NCBI GenBank assembly: GCA_028015205.1
Contig: CM051508.1
Coordinates: forward strand, 16,324,001-16,388,000
DNA length: 64,000 nt
From: Mytilisepta virgata
Lineage: Eukaryota > Mollusca > Bivalvia > Mytilida > Mytilidae
Direction: 5' to 3'
A program made the position numbers and the translations under genes. This document shows positions 14,901-29,900 of the stretch, one piece after another; the first letter of the stretch is position 1; every line of letters starts with the position of its first letter. Under the pieces are notes generated by a model. The model was not told the origin of the DNA and searched no databases. It worked only from the letters and a program-made list of their open reading frames with translations.

Positions 14901-17900
14901 AATATTATTTAAACAATTGCCGCACTCCAGATGACAATTTGGTCCATAAAAATGGCTGTCACATTCTATATATGCAATATATAAGATAATGGTGGTTAGA
15001 TATTTTTCCAGAAATAAACAATACTATCAATATACCCAATGTTAGCTGAATATTGCTTCATATATCAAATTGTGTTAGACCATTCTGTAAAAGAGAATCT
15101 ATTTATTACTTCTTGGTCAAAATCGTTCAGTAAAATTTGATATTAGAAATTAAACCATGTCATATCAAATACAGATAACACAGGGTGGGACTTTTAACGC
15201 TTTATGAGATAATTGAACACAATTGATTTCATGGCAGTGGTGATAACCCCCTGGGGAAGCGAAGTATGTATCAATTGGTGCGTCCTACCATGAAGATAAT
15301 GAAAATATATGGCTGAAGGTGGGGTTTAAACGGTTTATGACATAATTGAACGTTATTAATTCGATGGGAGTGGTGATAACCCCCTGAGGAAGCGAAGTAT
15401 GTGTCTTTGGTGCGTCTTACCATGTAGAATAAGAAAATGTATGGTCTAGGTCAGGGTGGGGGTGATGGGGTTGCGGGGGGTGGAGTGGTGGGGGTTGGCT
15501 AAGAGATAGTTGAACATTATAGATTTGATGGGAGTGGTAATAACCCATTGGGGAAGCTAGGTATTGTCATTCCGTGCGTCTTACCATAAGGAATAAGAGA
15601 TTATATGACTTAGGAGTGGGAATTTTAAAACGTTATCTGATAATTGAACATTATTGATTTGATGGGAGGAATGATAACTCTCTACGGAAAGAAGTTATGT
15701 GCCATTTGGTGTGTCTTACCATAGAGAATATATGGTTTTTGGGGTGAGGATTTTAACGGTTTATGAGATAATTGAAAACTATTGATTTGATGGGAGTGGT
15801 GATAACACCCTGGAGAAGCGAGGTATGTGTCATGTTGATGCGTCCTACCATGGGGAATAAGAAAATATATGGTTCAGGGGTTGGGATTATAACGCTTATG
15901 AGATAATCGAACATTATTGAATTGATGGGAGTGGTAATAACCCCATGGGGAAGCGAGGTATGTATTTTAGCATGAGGAATATGAAAATATATTGTTTAAG
16001 AGTGGGGATTTAAACAGTTTATGAGATAATTGAACGTTATTGATAAGATGGGAGTGGTGGTAACCCCCCGAGGATTCGAGGTTTGTGTCATTTTGTGCGT
16101 CTTACCATGGGGAATAAGAGAATGTATAGTTGAGGAAGGGTGGGGGGGGGGGGGGGTAAGAGATAGTTGAACATAATAGATTTGATGGGAGTGGTAATAA
16201 CCCCTTGGTGAAGCGAGGTAAAAGTCATTCAGTGCGTCTTACCATAGGGAATAAGAAATTATATAGTTTAGGGGTAAGAATTTTAAAACTGTATGAGATA
16301 ATTGAACATTATTGATTTAATGAGAGTGGTGGTAAGGAAGGAAGGTATGTGCCACTTAGTGCGTCTTACTATAGAGAATCAGAGAATATATGGTTTTGGG
16401 GTGAGGATTTTAACGGTGTATGAGATAATTGAACACTACTGATTTGATGGTAGTGATGATAACACCCTGGAGAAGAGAGGTATGTGTCATGTTGGTGCGG
16501 GCTACCATGGGGAAAAATAAATGTATAGTTTATTGGTGAAGATTTTAACGGTTTATGAGATAATTCAACAGCATTGGTTTGATTGGAGTAGTGATAACCC
16601 CCTGGGGATGCAAGGTATGTGTCACTTGATGTATCTTGTCATGGGGAATAAGAAAATATATGATTGAGGGGTGAAGAATTTAACGGTTTATGAGATAATT
16701 GAACATTATTGTGGTGATTAGAGTGGTGCTAACCCCCTATGGGAAGCGACGTATGTGTCACTTGGTGTGTATTACCATAGGGAATAATAAAATATATACA
16801 GCACGTCTCATTTGTAACATTACCACAAGTTAACTTAAAGTTAACATAAACTCTTGTTAAAATCTCTGCTCAGGACCAAAAACCAGAGATTAGAACAGCT
16901 AGGACCAGTCCTGCAACTAGTCAACTAGATATTTGAAAGCAGAGATTCGGACCAGTCATAATACCTGCTTCATTGATTTTTCAAATCTCTGGTTTGATTT
17001 ATTCAACTGCACACCCGCTGTTCTTGATAAAACCAAGGATATGAGTAATAAAAGTCTCTGCTAAATATGCATGCGCCATCCTAAAACGGTCCTAGGACGA
17101 AACAAAAATTACCAGAGGATAAATAAAATGTTATTTTATAGTTATTGGTTGATCATGTTATAATGAATAAATAATATTCCGTGCAAAAATTCTAAAATAT
17201 TTATATTAATATGTTGGTTTCAATTTCAATAGTTCTACTGTGCACAAAGTTATTCTTCTTTTCAAATGAAATAAATAATATGAATTCTTTATGACACTAT
17301 TGAAAGGAATAATCAATTACAAGTTTTGAAATACATGTATAAAATAAAATAAAAAGTATATATATAATTTTATTTCAAGTCAATACCGAAACTTATATTT
17401 TGACTTTAAGTAAAGTCAAGAAATACCAAAAGGATATGCGAAGGAGGGAAAAATCATAACAACTGACAAACTCCGAAGACAAGCCCAAAACAATACATGC
17501 ATTACAATTAAAAACTCAAAACGTAACATGGACCCCGCCAAAAAAACCGGGGGTAGACTCATGTGCTCCGGAAGAGTAAGCAGTCTCTGCTTCCTGCAGG
17601 ACACTCCCCATGCTGCCCATATCAAATCCGGTATGAGCTATATATAATATCAACAGAACATGTCCATTTTCATTTGGGAAACTGTTTTTTCATACATGTC
17701 AACCAAATCATGATGCCGCCCATAAACCTTTAATACGGAGTACTTCAACTTAGGAGCAACGTACCAATGTCTGAGCAACTTTTCTGTCAGGAGCCGGGCC
17801 CTGTTCAGGAAGTCAATGTATATGTCACAAGCTCTAGATTAACGTATGAGTTGTGAAATATATACTCCATAAACCGGCACTTCTGGAATATTGCCGTTCA

Positions 17901-20900
17901 AAAATGGGAAGTTGACGATTGGAAAGTTAAAGTCTACCCGTTTGTCGTAAAGTTTTGTATTCAACCTTCCTCTGGTGTCAATTTCGAGGTGAAGGACAAG
18001 ATAAGATACAGACTTGGCAATGTCTGTGGTATCCTTAATTTTCGAGCTCAATGGATAGATGAGATGTAAGACTTAAATATTAACTATTAACATACGTTCG
18101 TCCTACACAGTCATTATGGTATTTTTTTTTTAATTCTTTGGAATGTTTTTGAAGCAAAATCTATTTTAAAAATGACATCAAGATTTGTTGTTTGCAGTCA
18201 AGGAAGATAAGTCAAGACAAAAATGTCAGCTCTCAAAATTTGGAAAATGGAATAACTATTGCACACACCTAAAGTTAAAACAACTTTCGTCTGTGGGGAA
18301 CAATTGATCAACTCAGCAACTTTGGAAATCGCAAGATAGACATATGTTGTACATATATTTTACCCATGACACAATTTAACACCTTACACATGTTACAGTT
18401 CATAAATGCCAATTAAAATTCAAGTCAGATGTATCAGTGTTGAAAATTTAATGGGTTAATCAAAAGGGACTGTTGTCTTCAAATCCTCCGCTGCCTAATC
18501 TGTATGCATGGCTTCTCTCGAAAAATGTTTTTAAGCATAATATTTTCTACTGAAGCTAGAAATTCCATCACTGCATCATGGAAATAAGCTGCGCAAAGAT
18601 TATTCTATCAAATTTGACAAATACGGTGGAGTCCAATATACATTGATCCCTTTTTTCAGCAACTACCGGCTTTTCAGTCAGAAACATATAATTGGTATGT
18701 TGCAGGAAACAATTCTAATCTTCGCTGTGCTACATCCCATGCGAAATATCCATGTAGCGCAACACCAGCACTATATTAGATTTAAATATTTGACTACCCT
18801 TAATAAATTACTCCAAGAATATGAGTGACAATTAAAAGCTTTAGAAAAGAAAACCACTTAACCCCTGACTCAGGAATATTTACTTAAGTAATTGTGAAAC
18901 GGCTTTAACTATTTATCTTTATATGTGTTACTACTTAGGACTTAAGGTTGAACAAAATTATCGTCCTTGAATCGTAAGTACATCGTTAGTGAATGAAAAA
19001 TGATGTCATTTCTGGACAACATGGTGCGTGAGACATGATACAACGAATTCATTAAATGGGAAATCCTTTATCATCGTCAGTGTCTGATGGTATATCTTTT
19101 TTCGTACATGACACATTGTATTATATGATAAAGCATACATAACCCTTATTCTCTGATACAAACGGTTGAACGTAATACCCACAAATGAAATCTGTAAAGT
19201 GCGCAAAATGTGCATGTAACATGCATATCGCATGCATGTAATATGTGAATTGAGTGCGTAAAAAGTGAACATCCTGGTGTTCTTGTTCTTAGGAACGTGA
19301 GACGAAAATCCAATTACGTGTATGAGATTTCATTAATCGAGTTAAATATAAAAACATCTGAATATTTCGATTCTAATTAAAAATTGTCGGAAACAAATTT
19401 TAACGGTGTCAAATTTTTAAAATTATTAACATTCCCTTATTAACATTTATGTTACTACTGTGTCATTTATGAATTGATAGCTTCATGGTACATATTTTAC
19501 ATGGACGGACGTGTTTTATTATGTACCCAACATGGTCTTTTATTTCAAAGAAGCTATAAACTATTTATTTTTGTTAATAAATCCCCATTATTAAAACAAA
19601 ATAGATAAATAGAGGCTCAGGTGAGGCTGTGTCGCTGAACTTGACGTTATTAGGTCATTTACAAATGTAAGATGTTTTTATATCCACAAGACTATTAAAT
19701 AAACGCCAAATGTCAAAAAGGGGATGATTTGTGAAAATCAACCAATTAAAATCAAAGTTGATCTCTGGCAGCCATGCTGTTCATCCAACCTGAATTAAAG
19801 GTGGAATGTGGTAGAGGTCCTTCCATACATCATTTCCTGCCAACTTTTGGTTACGATTTGCCTGTTAGTTCCTGAGCAATTGCCAAAAATGTCCTTTCCC
19901 ATATGGTTCAAGACCTACAATGAACCTTGACCTGATAGATACAAAAGAAGTCCATGAAAATGTTATTACACCATGATACATGGACCTACTGTAAAAACCA
20001 ACCATGATAACTGGATAGCGAGTGTTGATTTAAACATGTAATTACCTGAGGCATGTGTCATAGAAAATTTGAAGGGATTAAATTAATAAAACCAAGAATA
20101 TTTTCATTTTACATAGATAGCATAAAGAGGTACATTTTGATTTGTGGAAGAAGAATTTTTCACTATGGATCGTGATTTGTCAAATTACAGAAAAAGTAAT
20201 CTGACACTCCGAAAATTTAACTAGATATGTGTCAGTGTATGGCAATCATTTTGAGCCATCTCCCATATCTCAATGAAACGTATAAACTTAATGACCGCTT
20301 ACTATGTCTGTAACAGAAATCAATTGCGCGTTTTGTCCTATATGGGTTGTAGAGGATATTGTATATCAATGCTGCAAAGTTTCAACAGATTTCATCACGC
20401 ATTTTCAGAGCAGAAGATTCTTGACAATTGGCCAATCGTAATCAAAGATAGCATATGGCGGCCATATCATTCATCCGTACAAAACCAAAGGTATAACTTT
20501 AATAGAGGTTCTTCCATAAGTCATTCCAGCCAACGTTGACTACAATCTGCCCATTACTTCCTGAGCATAAAAGTCCTTTCCCATTTGGACTCAATTGAAA
20601 TTTTGAACATCCGCAGCCGCTGGTTGAACGGATGAATCTCAACCAAAAGTGGTTCATTTGTATAGGCTTCTGTTGTCATCAATAGTGCAAAGTTTAAAAA
20701 CAGTTCAGCAATTTCAGACGAAAAGATGGCCTCTTGCGGCTATGATGTTCATCCACCCAGAATCTGAGGTGGACCTTTAATTACATTTTTTTTCCATCTA
20801 TCATTCCCGCCAATTTTGGTTACAATGTGCCCATTAGATCCCGAGGATTGTGAGAAAAAATCTTTTTCCCTATGGTTTCAATGGAAACTATGAACAGCCG

Positions 20901-23900
20901 CAGCCGTCAGTAGAGCGGACGAATCTCAATCAAAAGTGGATCGTTTGCAGATGTCAACAATCCACCACTGTTACAAAACAGTTCATACTGTAGTTTCAGA
21001 GATGTTTGAAAATTGGCCGATAGAAATCAAAGATGGCCTCATGTTGTTATTCCAAACGAAACCAATGGTAGATTGTTTGTAGAGATCCTCCCATACATCA
21101 ATCGTAACAAATTTTCTTACCATCCGTAAAGTAGTCTCAGTGGAGAAGATGAAAATGTGAAAAAAATCACGTATAGGCCAGTTGAGCTAAACATCGGATA
21201 TGCAAATACATATTTGGTTTTATGGCAAAAGAAATCAATGTCGAGAGTATTACAGTCGATTCTTTTATTGTACTTATTTATTTCAAATCAACTGTAATAT
21301 TAAATATTTCATTTCTATTCATATCCTGCATAAAATATAACTAATTGGTCTCGTTATGTTCGGTTCGTATTTTACAAACACAATTTGAAGACATTGTGAA
21401 AAACATAACATGCAGCGTGCAGTTTGCATGTAACGTGCGAATCGTGTGTCTTTGATTTGGTGCCTCAACTGTTCAACTTCAACAATGTGTATTTATTAAA
21501 CATAGACCTTCTTGTGCAAACGACAAGAAAAAACAATCCGAAGGAGCATCCGAGAATCACAAATCCAGAGACAGTCAAAATCTAGATTGGGAAGGTCGAG
21601 AGCAAACAAACAACAGAAATACAACATAACAAACTAAAAAAAAATGAATTTAGCAAAATGGACACTAAAAATACTGGAGATAAACTCAGATGCTCCAAAT
21701 GAGTAAGCAGTTCGCGGCACTTCTAACAGACCTGTCATTTTGCCCACGTGAAGTCCATCAAAATGTCATTACCGGTGATAGAGAGATAAATTACAAAGAT
21801 CGTATTTCATCTGGGAAATATTTGTTTGGAGATTTATATTTTTTCTATATGACTATGCCCAATCAGCTATATAATTAATTGCTTCGAAAAAATAAATTAT
21901 TCATTTTTAAAGAAATTACCAAGTCTATAGTGGTAACATTGTTTAAAATTTAATACGTTTGTAATAAATCGATTTATTATTTGAAGTGGAACTTATTTTT
22001 TTGTACATATATAAAATAATAAACGTACTGTGTAACATAGCACAAACAATTACAGCCATTGAGGAAAAAAGCAAAAGCATACCTTCAGTGCATCTGTCGC
22101 CTTTCCATCCTGAGTTGCACCCGCTGTAACATTTTCCTGTCACATGATCACAAATAGTACTTGTATTTGTGTAGCAGTTACTACAAGTATCATTACATCT
22201 CAAACCGAATCTTTCTGGGGGACATTCTGAGAAAAAAAAAATTATTTATGAATGCTAACTTTGTTGTTAATCAAGTTGTAAAAATAATATATATAAAAAA
22301 TTAACGAGTCAATTACTACTCCTACAATGGCCAGTCTTATAAAGTATACAGAGACCCTAAATGTTATACCTTTATGCTTATGTCTACTTATCTTTTGTAA
22401 TCAGCATTTGCGGACAATTTCAATGACAGGGCTCCAGTGTTAAACCCAACAAATCTAATTATTGTTTTTGTTAATACATAACAGCTCATGGAAAGTTAAT
22501 TCCAAGCTAACGTAATCTCTGGTTGAAATCTCTGTTGGGCCTAAAACTAGACACAAGACCAGCCGTAAAAACAATAAATTTTTCTTTTGAATAAAACAAA
22601 ATTTATTTTAGGATTACACTTTGTCAAATTTAGCACTATCATATGGTGCGATACAAGACAGAAGTAATTTTTTTATACATATACTCTTCTATAAAGTAAA
22701 AACACAAGTTTCAGACTTGAAATATGCTTATTTTACACTTTGATTAATTATTGAAATGAAATGAGTTCATCAATATGTATCCTAGTGGTAATACTGCATT
22801 TTTTAAAATATCAACTTCGATACATACTTCAATTCTTTATTTCTAATAATCATGTTATATAGGTACAGAGACAAACATATTTACAATATTTACATAATAT
22901 ACAAGACAACATCAAAATAGTTAGTCAGGAAAACACATGCCTTAATTAACGATTTTTTTTATAAAATTTAGACAGTTTAATTAATTCTATTTTATTATTT
23001 GAATTCATTATTTCTTTGAATTTTATTATATTTGGTCTTTTTGTGGCCTCTTTTCTGATTAATTTTAATCTAAAATTTTTGAAATTTTCACAACCGAGAA
23101 TATAATGATATTCATCACCAATATCGTTTTTAGTACATAAATTACATTTTCTAATTTCATGCGGCATATTTTGCCAGCGGCCACATTCGATCGGAAGTCT
23201 ATGATTTGTTGTCCTAAATTTACAAATAATTAAGATATCTTTTTTATCTAAAATTTTAAAATAATTTTCCATTTCGAAATTTTCTTTAAATATTCTATAG
23301 TTCAATGTTTTTGGTGTGTTTTGAACTGTAGCCATCCACGTTTGTATATATTGGTCTTGTAAAGTTTGTTTTATACTTAATTTTAACCAATCTTCGTTAA
23401 TGAACGTATGTGTGCTCCAAATATATGAATATCCAGTTTCATCAAATATACTTTTATATATATTTCAACCACAAAAAGGTCTGACCTTTCGTATTATACA
23501 GATAACGTAACAGATTGTACATAATAGAGGAAAATTTATTTTGTTTTCCAATGATTAGTTTTGACCAATATGATATCATTCTTATTTTCACATCTATATT
23601 TAATGGAAATCTGCCCAGTTCTCCATATATCATACAACTTGGCGTAGTCGTTTTTAAGTTTAATAAAAATTTACAAAACTTTAGATAAAGCCTTTCTATA
23701 TTATCACAACTACTGAAACCCCAAACTTCAGATCCATACAATAGTATTGGTTTCACCATTTTGTCGAACGGATCTAACCGACATTTAATAGATAAATTGT
23801 GTAATTTTCCCTTTTTAAGGACTTCATACATAGATTTTGTAGCCTTTTCTATTTGTGCACTAATAGCCCTTTTGAAAGTTCCCGTTTTTGTAAAAAGTAT

Positions 23901-26900
23901 TCCAAGATAATTAAAGTCTTTTACCATTTCAATTGGAATATTGTTATACGTAAAAGCTAAGTTATTTGGTAACCTACCATTGGAAAAAAATAGGATCTTG
24001 GTTTTATTTTCATTTACTTTCATTTTCCACTTCTTACAATACGTATGAAATTGGTCAAGTTGCGCTTGTAAATCTTGCGGAGTTTCTGCTAAGAGAGCTG
24101 TATCATCAGCATAAAGTATTAAAAATATTTTCAATAATTTGTCAAGGTTATCTTCAATTTCTTTGTAAATAGTTTCGAGTCCGATTAAATTATTTATTTG
24201 TAAAAAGTTCTCGAGGTCGTTTAAAAACAGCGCAAATAAGAAGGGTCTCAAGTTTTCACCCTGGCGAACACCATTATCGCACGGGAAGAAATCCGTTTTT
24301 TTGATCGTTGTAGACTATACAATACTTTATACCTTTGTACATGTTTTGAATCACGTTAAGCATTTTACCATTTATGTTACTCATAAATAATTTGTACCAC
24401 AACCCTTTCCGCCAAACTCTATCGAAGGTCTTCTCAAAATCAATGAAGCCACAGTATAATTTCTTCTTTTTATTTTTTAGAATTTCACAAAATGCATACA
24501 GACAAAAAATATTATCAATAGTAGAGTAACCTTGTCTAAACCCACATTGACTCTCATTTAATAAAAGTATCTTATCTGACTAGTTTTGTAGTCGATCGCT
24601 TAATATGCTTGTAAATAATTTACCAAGGCAACTTACAATTGTTATTGGTCTAAAGTTTTAAGGGTCTTTCGTGTCCCCTTTATTTTTATATATTGGTTTA
24701 ATTTGACCTCGAAGCCAGATATCTGGAACAATACCGGTATCAAAAATAATATTAAAGAGTTTTTCGTAAACATCTATAAATTGATTTGCTGTTGACTTAA
24801 TATATTCGTTTACAATATAATCTTCACCACAACTTTTGTTATTTTTTAACTTTTTTATACAACGTGAAATTTCGTCTTTTCCAATATGTCTGTCAAGATC
24901 ATGGTTTACTCGATTTATTATCTTTTCGTCAACGGAGGGAAGTTCTGTATTGATATCATTGACATCGGTATTCCGATTTGAGTTCAAATCTTTGAAAAAA
25001 TCATACAAAACATCCATTGATATGTCAGGCTGTTTTTTAACTTTACCTTTATTCAAAATTTTCTAGAATTCTTTGGGATTTTTACTACGGAAGTTTTTTA
25101 TTTCATCATTTTTGTCTATGAAGCATCTGTTTTTTATCCAAAAGTTTCTTATAATTTTTTTCACTTTTGTCTAGACTTTCTTTATTTGTCACATTTCTGT
25201 TTTTCTTGAATTTCCTTTTTAGTTTCCTGTAATTTTGTCTTGTAAATTTACATTCCGCGTCGAACCAAGGCTTGTTTTCAGGTGCAGAAATACGCTTTTT
25301 ATTATATTTTATTTTGTAGCAACCAAAAGTAGTCCTTGCTGTTTCTAAAAATATATTACAAAGGGAATTTACTAATTCTTCCACCCTATTTGAATTTATG
25401 TCCTGGTTAGTGTTTAATTCAAGGAGAAGATTATTTATTTGTTCTTGATTTATATTGTTTTGAAAATTATATTGTTTACTAGAGTCCCATTTCTTTATTC
25501 TTTCGGTATTTGTCATGTCATTTTTGTGGTTGTTAACATTATTATCATTTGAATCATATTCTGTATTTAAAACAATTGACAATGGACAGTGTACATCTGA
25601 AAATAATTTACAAAACTCAACAACTTCAAGTGTACAAATCTGTTGTATAAAACTATTATTACTAATAAAGTAGTCGACGACACATGCATTCTTACAGGTA
25701 AATTTTCCTTCTTCATCGCCTTTAATACGACCGTTCATTATATACAGATTATTCCCTCTACAAAAATCTAATAATAAGGTGCCATATCTATTTTTACTTT
25801 TATCTTGGCTCTTTCGTTCTCTAGGTATACTCAGTCTATCTAATACAGAAATGTGATTTTCCATATATTCCGTAAAAGTATCAGAAGGGTCGTCCTCATC
25901 AATTAAAATGAAGTCCCTCTCATTGGAAGTCCTACTATTGAAGTCCCCAACCAGGCATACATTTTTATATTTATACGAAAAAGACAACAATTCATTTTCA
26001 ATATTGCCGAAAACATCGTTGGAACTATATGCCGTATATTCAGGCGGAATATAAATTATTCCAAAAAGGGTTTCATCATTCCCTCCAGTTAGTTTTGATG
26101 TAACTGAAAACAAAAATACACATTTACTATCGGTTTCTAATGGCTCTATGAGATTTTCATAGATATCTTTGAACCCTAAAACAATACCACCTGACTTTAC
26201 TCTAGCAGTTTTTTTTCGATTTTTCATTTTAAAAATATAGCCAGGTATGTTGATTTCATCTCTATCATCTGTTTTCGTTTCTACCAGACAAATTATATCA
26301 TGTTCTCGTATTACATGTTCAAACTGGGGGTATTAAAGCTAACGTAATCTCTGGTTGAAATCTCTGTTGGGCCTAAAACTAGACACAAGACCAGCGTAAA
26401 AACAATAGATTTTTCATTAGAATAAAACAAAACTTATTTTAGGATTACGCGTTGTCAAATTTAGCACTATCATATGGTGCGATACAAGACAGAAGTGATT
26501 TTTTTTATACATATACTCTTCTATAAAGTAAAAACTTCAGACTTGAAATATTATTATTTTACACTTTGATTAATTATTGAAATGAAATTAGTTTATCAAT
26601 ATGTATCTTAGTGGTAATACTGCATTTTTTTAAAATATCAACTTCGAAATATGCAGAGTTGATGCATTTTATCGATTTACAACTTATCATTTGGTGACCA
26701 GGCCTTGAAAAAAACAACACAAAAAAAAAACAAAAAAAACAGAGCTATGCAAAGGAGATACTCCTTAGTTGCCAACATTTAACATTCTAAAAGAAGATAT
26801 TACAAAAGGGTATGGCGTACATAATGAAATACATTACACTTAGACATGTAGGTTACATATAATGATGTGGAAAAATTTCAGAGATGGTATGTTAACAACA

Positions 26901-29900
26901 TTAGGACCTTAAAACATCTAAAATAATGGTGTGACTATGAATTTGGTATTTTCTTTAGATTATTTACCAAAGCACTTTAGTAAATGAAAATGTAATACTT
27001 AATCACAAGATTTCGAACGAAATTAAAGGAGATTGTATGATTTCAGCAGCTATTTGGCCCCATCTTATATGCCAAATTAAAACTAAGATTTCAGATTCAA
27101 ATTTGTTAATTTTTTATTTTAAAATAAGCTAACGTTCATAATATATCAATAAAAAATTCCTTCCTATGATGTCCTGAACGTCTGCTAAATCAAGGATTTA
27201 TTGAGAAGTTTCATAGTAGATTTGGTCAAAGAATCTATGAGCAACAGCCTCGCCCAAAATTTTAATTCAAAGGCCCACAAAAATGAGTAAAATTTTGTAG
27301 TTTTCATTCATTTCTTAAAAAATAGACATTTTTACAGCACAATGCCGCAATTACAAACAATTCTTATTGAAAACAAAACATGTTCCTTAAAATGGAACAT
27401 TTTAGCAGTACTTAATGATAGCTGAGAGCAAGTGTCGTAAATCAAGGGGCCAAATATCAAGCCAAATAATACCTTGTCCTTTCGTAACCTTACCGTATAC
27501 CTCGACTTCACACAGTTCGTTGTACATATAAAAGTTTTGTGTATTATAAAATATGACATATTTCCCACGCTGGACACACTGTATTGTCATATTAGGTTGA
27601 AGAGAACCCGCTTCCGTGAAACATAAACCTCTATCTACCCTTTCCGTTGTATTGGAGACGTAGATTTGAAATCCAGCAATACGGTCTTTATATTGAGTAT
27701 CTGGAAAAAAAATAATAACAGATTTTAGTGATATTTTTTATCCATAATTATAAAATAACAATCCAAAGATACTAATATTAGATATAGTGAATTTATACTA
27801 TGCTGTATACGACGCATTCCAAGGAGTTACCTCTCATCAGCAGCATTAAAACCGAAACATTTGGAAGACCAAAAACCAAACTTATATTAAACAAGACGTA
27901 CTCAACCAAAAATACCGAAATAGGAAGCCAAATTTCAGCTAAGGAGATCTACCATGTGCAATACAAGGAATGAACCCTTAGTATTTCTATTATTTTTGAA
28001 TTTTGCTAAATACTGGTAATTTCTGTCACTAATCAATGAATAATCATGTCAGACAAGTCTGACGACTGGGTTGGCGAATACCCTCGGGGACCTAGGGTCC
28101 ACCAGCAGAGGCATCACCCCAGGAGTTTCAAAATAACAATCCAAAGATACTAATATTAGATATAGTAAATTTATACTATGCTGTATACGACGCATTTCAA
28201 GGAGTTACCTCTCATCAGCAGCATTAAAACCGAAACATTTGGAAGACCAAAAACCAAACTTATATTAAACAAGAAGTACTCAGCCAAAAATACCGAAATA
28301 GGAAGCCGAATTTCTGCTAAGGAGATCTACCATGTGCAATACAAGGAATGAACCCTTTGTATTTCTATTATTTTTGAATTTTGCTAAATACTGGTAATTT
28401 CTGTCACACCACAATGAATAATCATGTCAGACAAGTCTGACGACTAGGTTGGCGAATACCCTCGGGGACCTAGGGTCCACCAGCAGAGGCATCATCTAAG
28501 GAGTTTCAAAATAACAATCCAAAGATATAACAATTTACACCTATTACTGTAAGAATAAAATAATAATTTTGATTAGATTATATTGAAAAAAAATTGTGTA
28601 TTTCTTAATATTGATTTCCGATTACCAAAAGCCATTGACAAAGGAGAAAAATATTCAAGCTTAATTACAAATGTTAAGTCTAAAACGATTATTCTGGTTA
28701 ATTCTAATTGTCTTGTTTTTTTGCATTCAAGACAGATCAAGAAAATAAAACGTATATATACCAATGATCTAATTAAGACTGGTTGTGAATAGATCAGCAT
28801 ACCAGGTAAATTGTTTTGATTGATTGCATTAAGGTAAACCAGAATATCTTGTTTAATATTCTTGTCTTTATTTGGTTTAAAAAATACTGCATGTTTTTTT
28901 AAATCAAGAGATGAAAGATTGTGCAAGACATTTACTATCCAATGCGTTTTAATCTACAGGAAATATATTCGTTTCTAGTGATTTATATTGGAAATCGTTT
29001 TACACGAGAGTCAAATTTCCAAAATTGTGAATTTTAGCTGGTCAACTAAACTCCTCTTTCATTTTTCGAATATACATTTTATTTCTTAACATTATTGTAA
29101 TACCCAATAGGATTTTATAAATTTGATTTTTAATCTTGGGCTAAGTTTTTGTTTTCATTTACTTTATTGATTTAATTTCTTATAACGATTCCATATCATC
29201 TGTAAATTTGTTATACTGTTTTAAATGTTTTACTTTTGGTCAGCGTCCAAACTAATTTCGGATTATGATGGGATCATTGTCTTTACAAACAGTAGTTTTC
29301 TGTAATTATAAACTACAAAATGTTAATACTGTTAGGATTATAAAATATACATTATCATTCAATTCTAAATGGCTCACCCCAATATTTAGCAGCGTCATGT
29401 CTGAAGTAGATATCAATGTAGTCAATACCCTGTATTTTCCCTAGGTCTACTCTCCATTCGGCAATTTTAGATCCTTTCTGCATAGCACATGAGCCATAAC
29501 GAGCAGATTGGTTTCTGTTACCGTCAACAGCTGCCCATGCAAACGTTGTCCATCGAGTTGTTCTCTATGTTGTCGGTTGCCAAGCAGATTTATTCAGCGC
29601 TAGATTTTCTGTAATAAACCATCAGACACACCATCAAGAATGAGGTGAACAAATTGCTTTACACAAAGTCACAATGCATTAAAATATTAGTGGAAAATTA
29701 TAAAATTTGTACATGTAGTTACCTACTTCTGTAAAATAATTTTTAATTAATATGAAACCTGTCTGTGGCAACCATTTTCATGTTGCTAAAAATATATTTT
29801 TTTTGTGTGTGTGAAGTATTATTTAGATCTATAGAATTCTTTGATAATATCACAAGTAAGATTATTTAATATCACCTTAATATTAATGAGAATAACCATG

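Larger units (their letters stand above)
22821..26335 (-). mobile_element. Degraded non-LTR retrotransposon (LINE) with endonuclease and reverse transcriptase
   Basis: About 3.5 kb on the minus strand, in intron 3 of gene 1. From its 5' side: an apurinic-type endonuclease (EHDIICLVETKTD, then CLVGDFNSRTS and SDVHCPLSIV, 25106-26335), a linker, and reverse transcriptase (CGFRQGYSTIDNI, FIDFEKTFDRVW, VRQGENLRPF and the catalytic LYADDTALL, 23454-25056). It ends with a zinc-binding C-terminus (CNLC...H-x4-C, 22946-23335). Frameshifts near 25110, 24290 and 23455 and stops near 25063, 24660 and 24580 make it inactive. The 5' end is truncated just inside the endonuclease. The architecture fits the CR1/Jockey-like APE-type LINEs; the clade is not certain. 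Confidence 0.9.

Noticed and set aside
22504..26647. Reading the ~315-bp flanking repeats as LTRs
   Set aside because: The insert has an apurinic endonuclease and LINE-type reverse transcriptase with a C-terminal zinc knuckle, no gag, protease or integrase, and the repeats lack TG...CA ends.
27751..28508. Hammerhead ribozyme suggested by CTGACGA in the 378-bp repeat
   Set aside because: The matching GAAA box is not found at the right place, and the CTGAC is better explained as one arm of the GTCAGAC-aa-GTCTGAC dyad.
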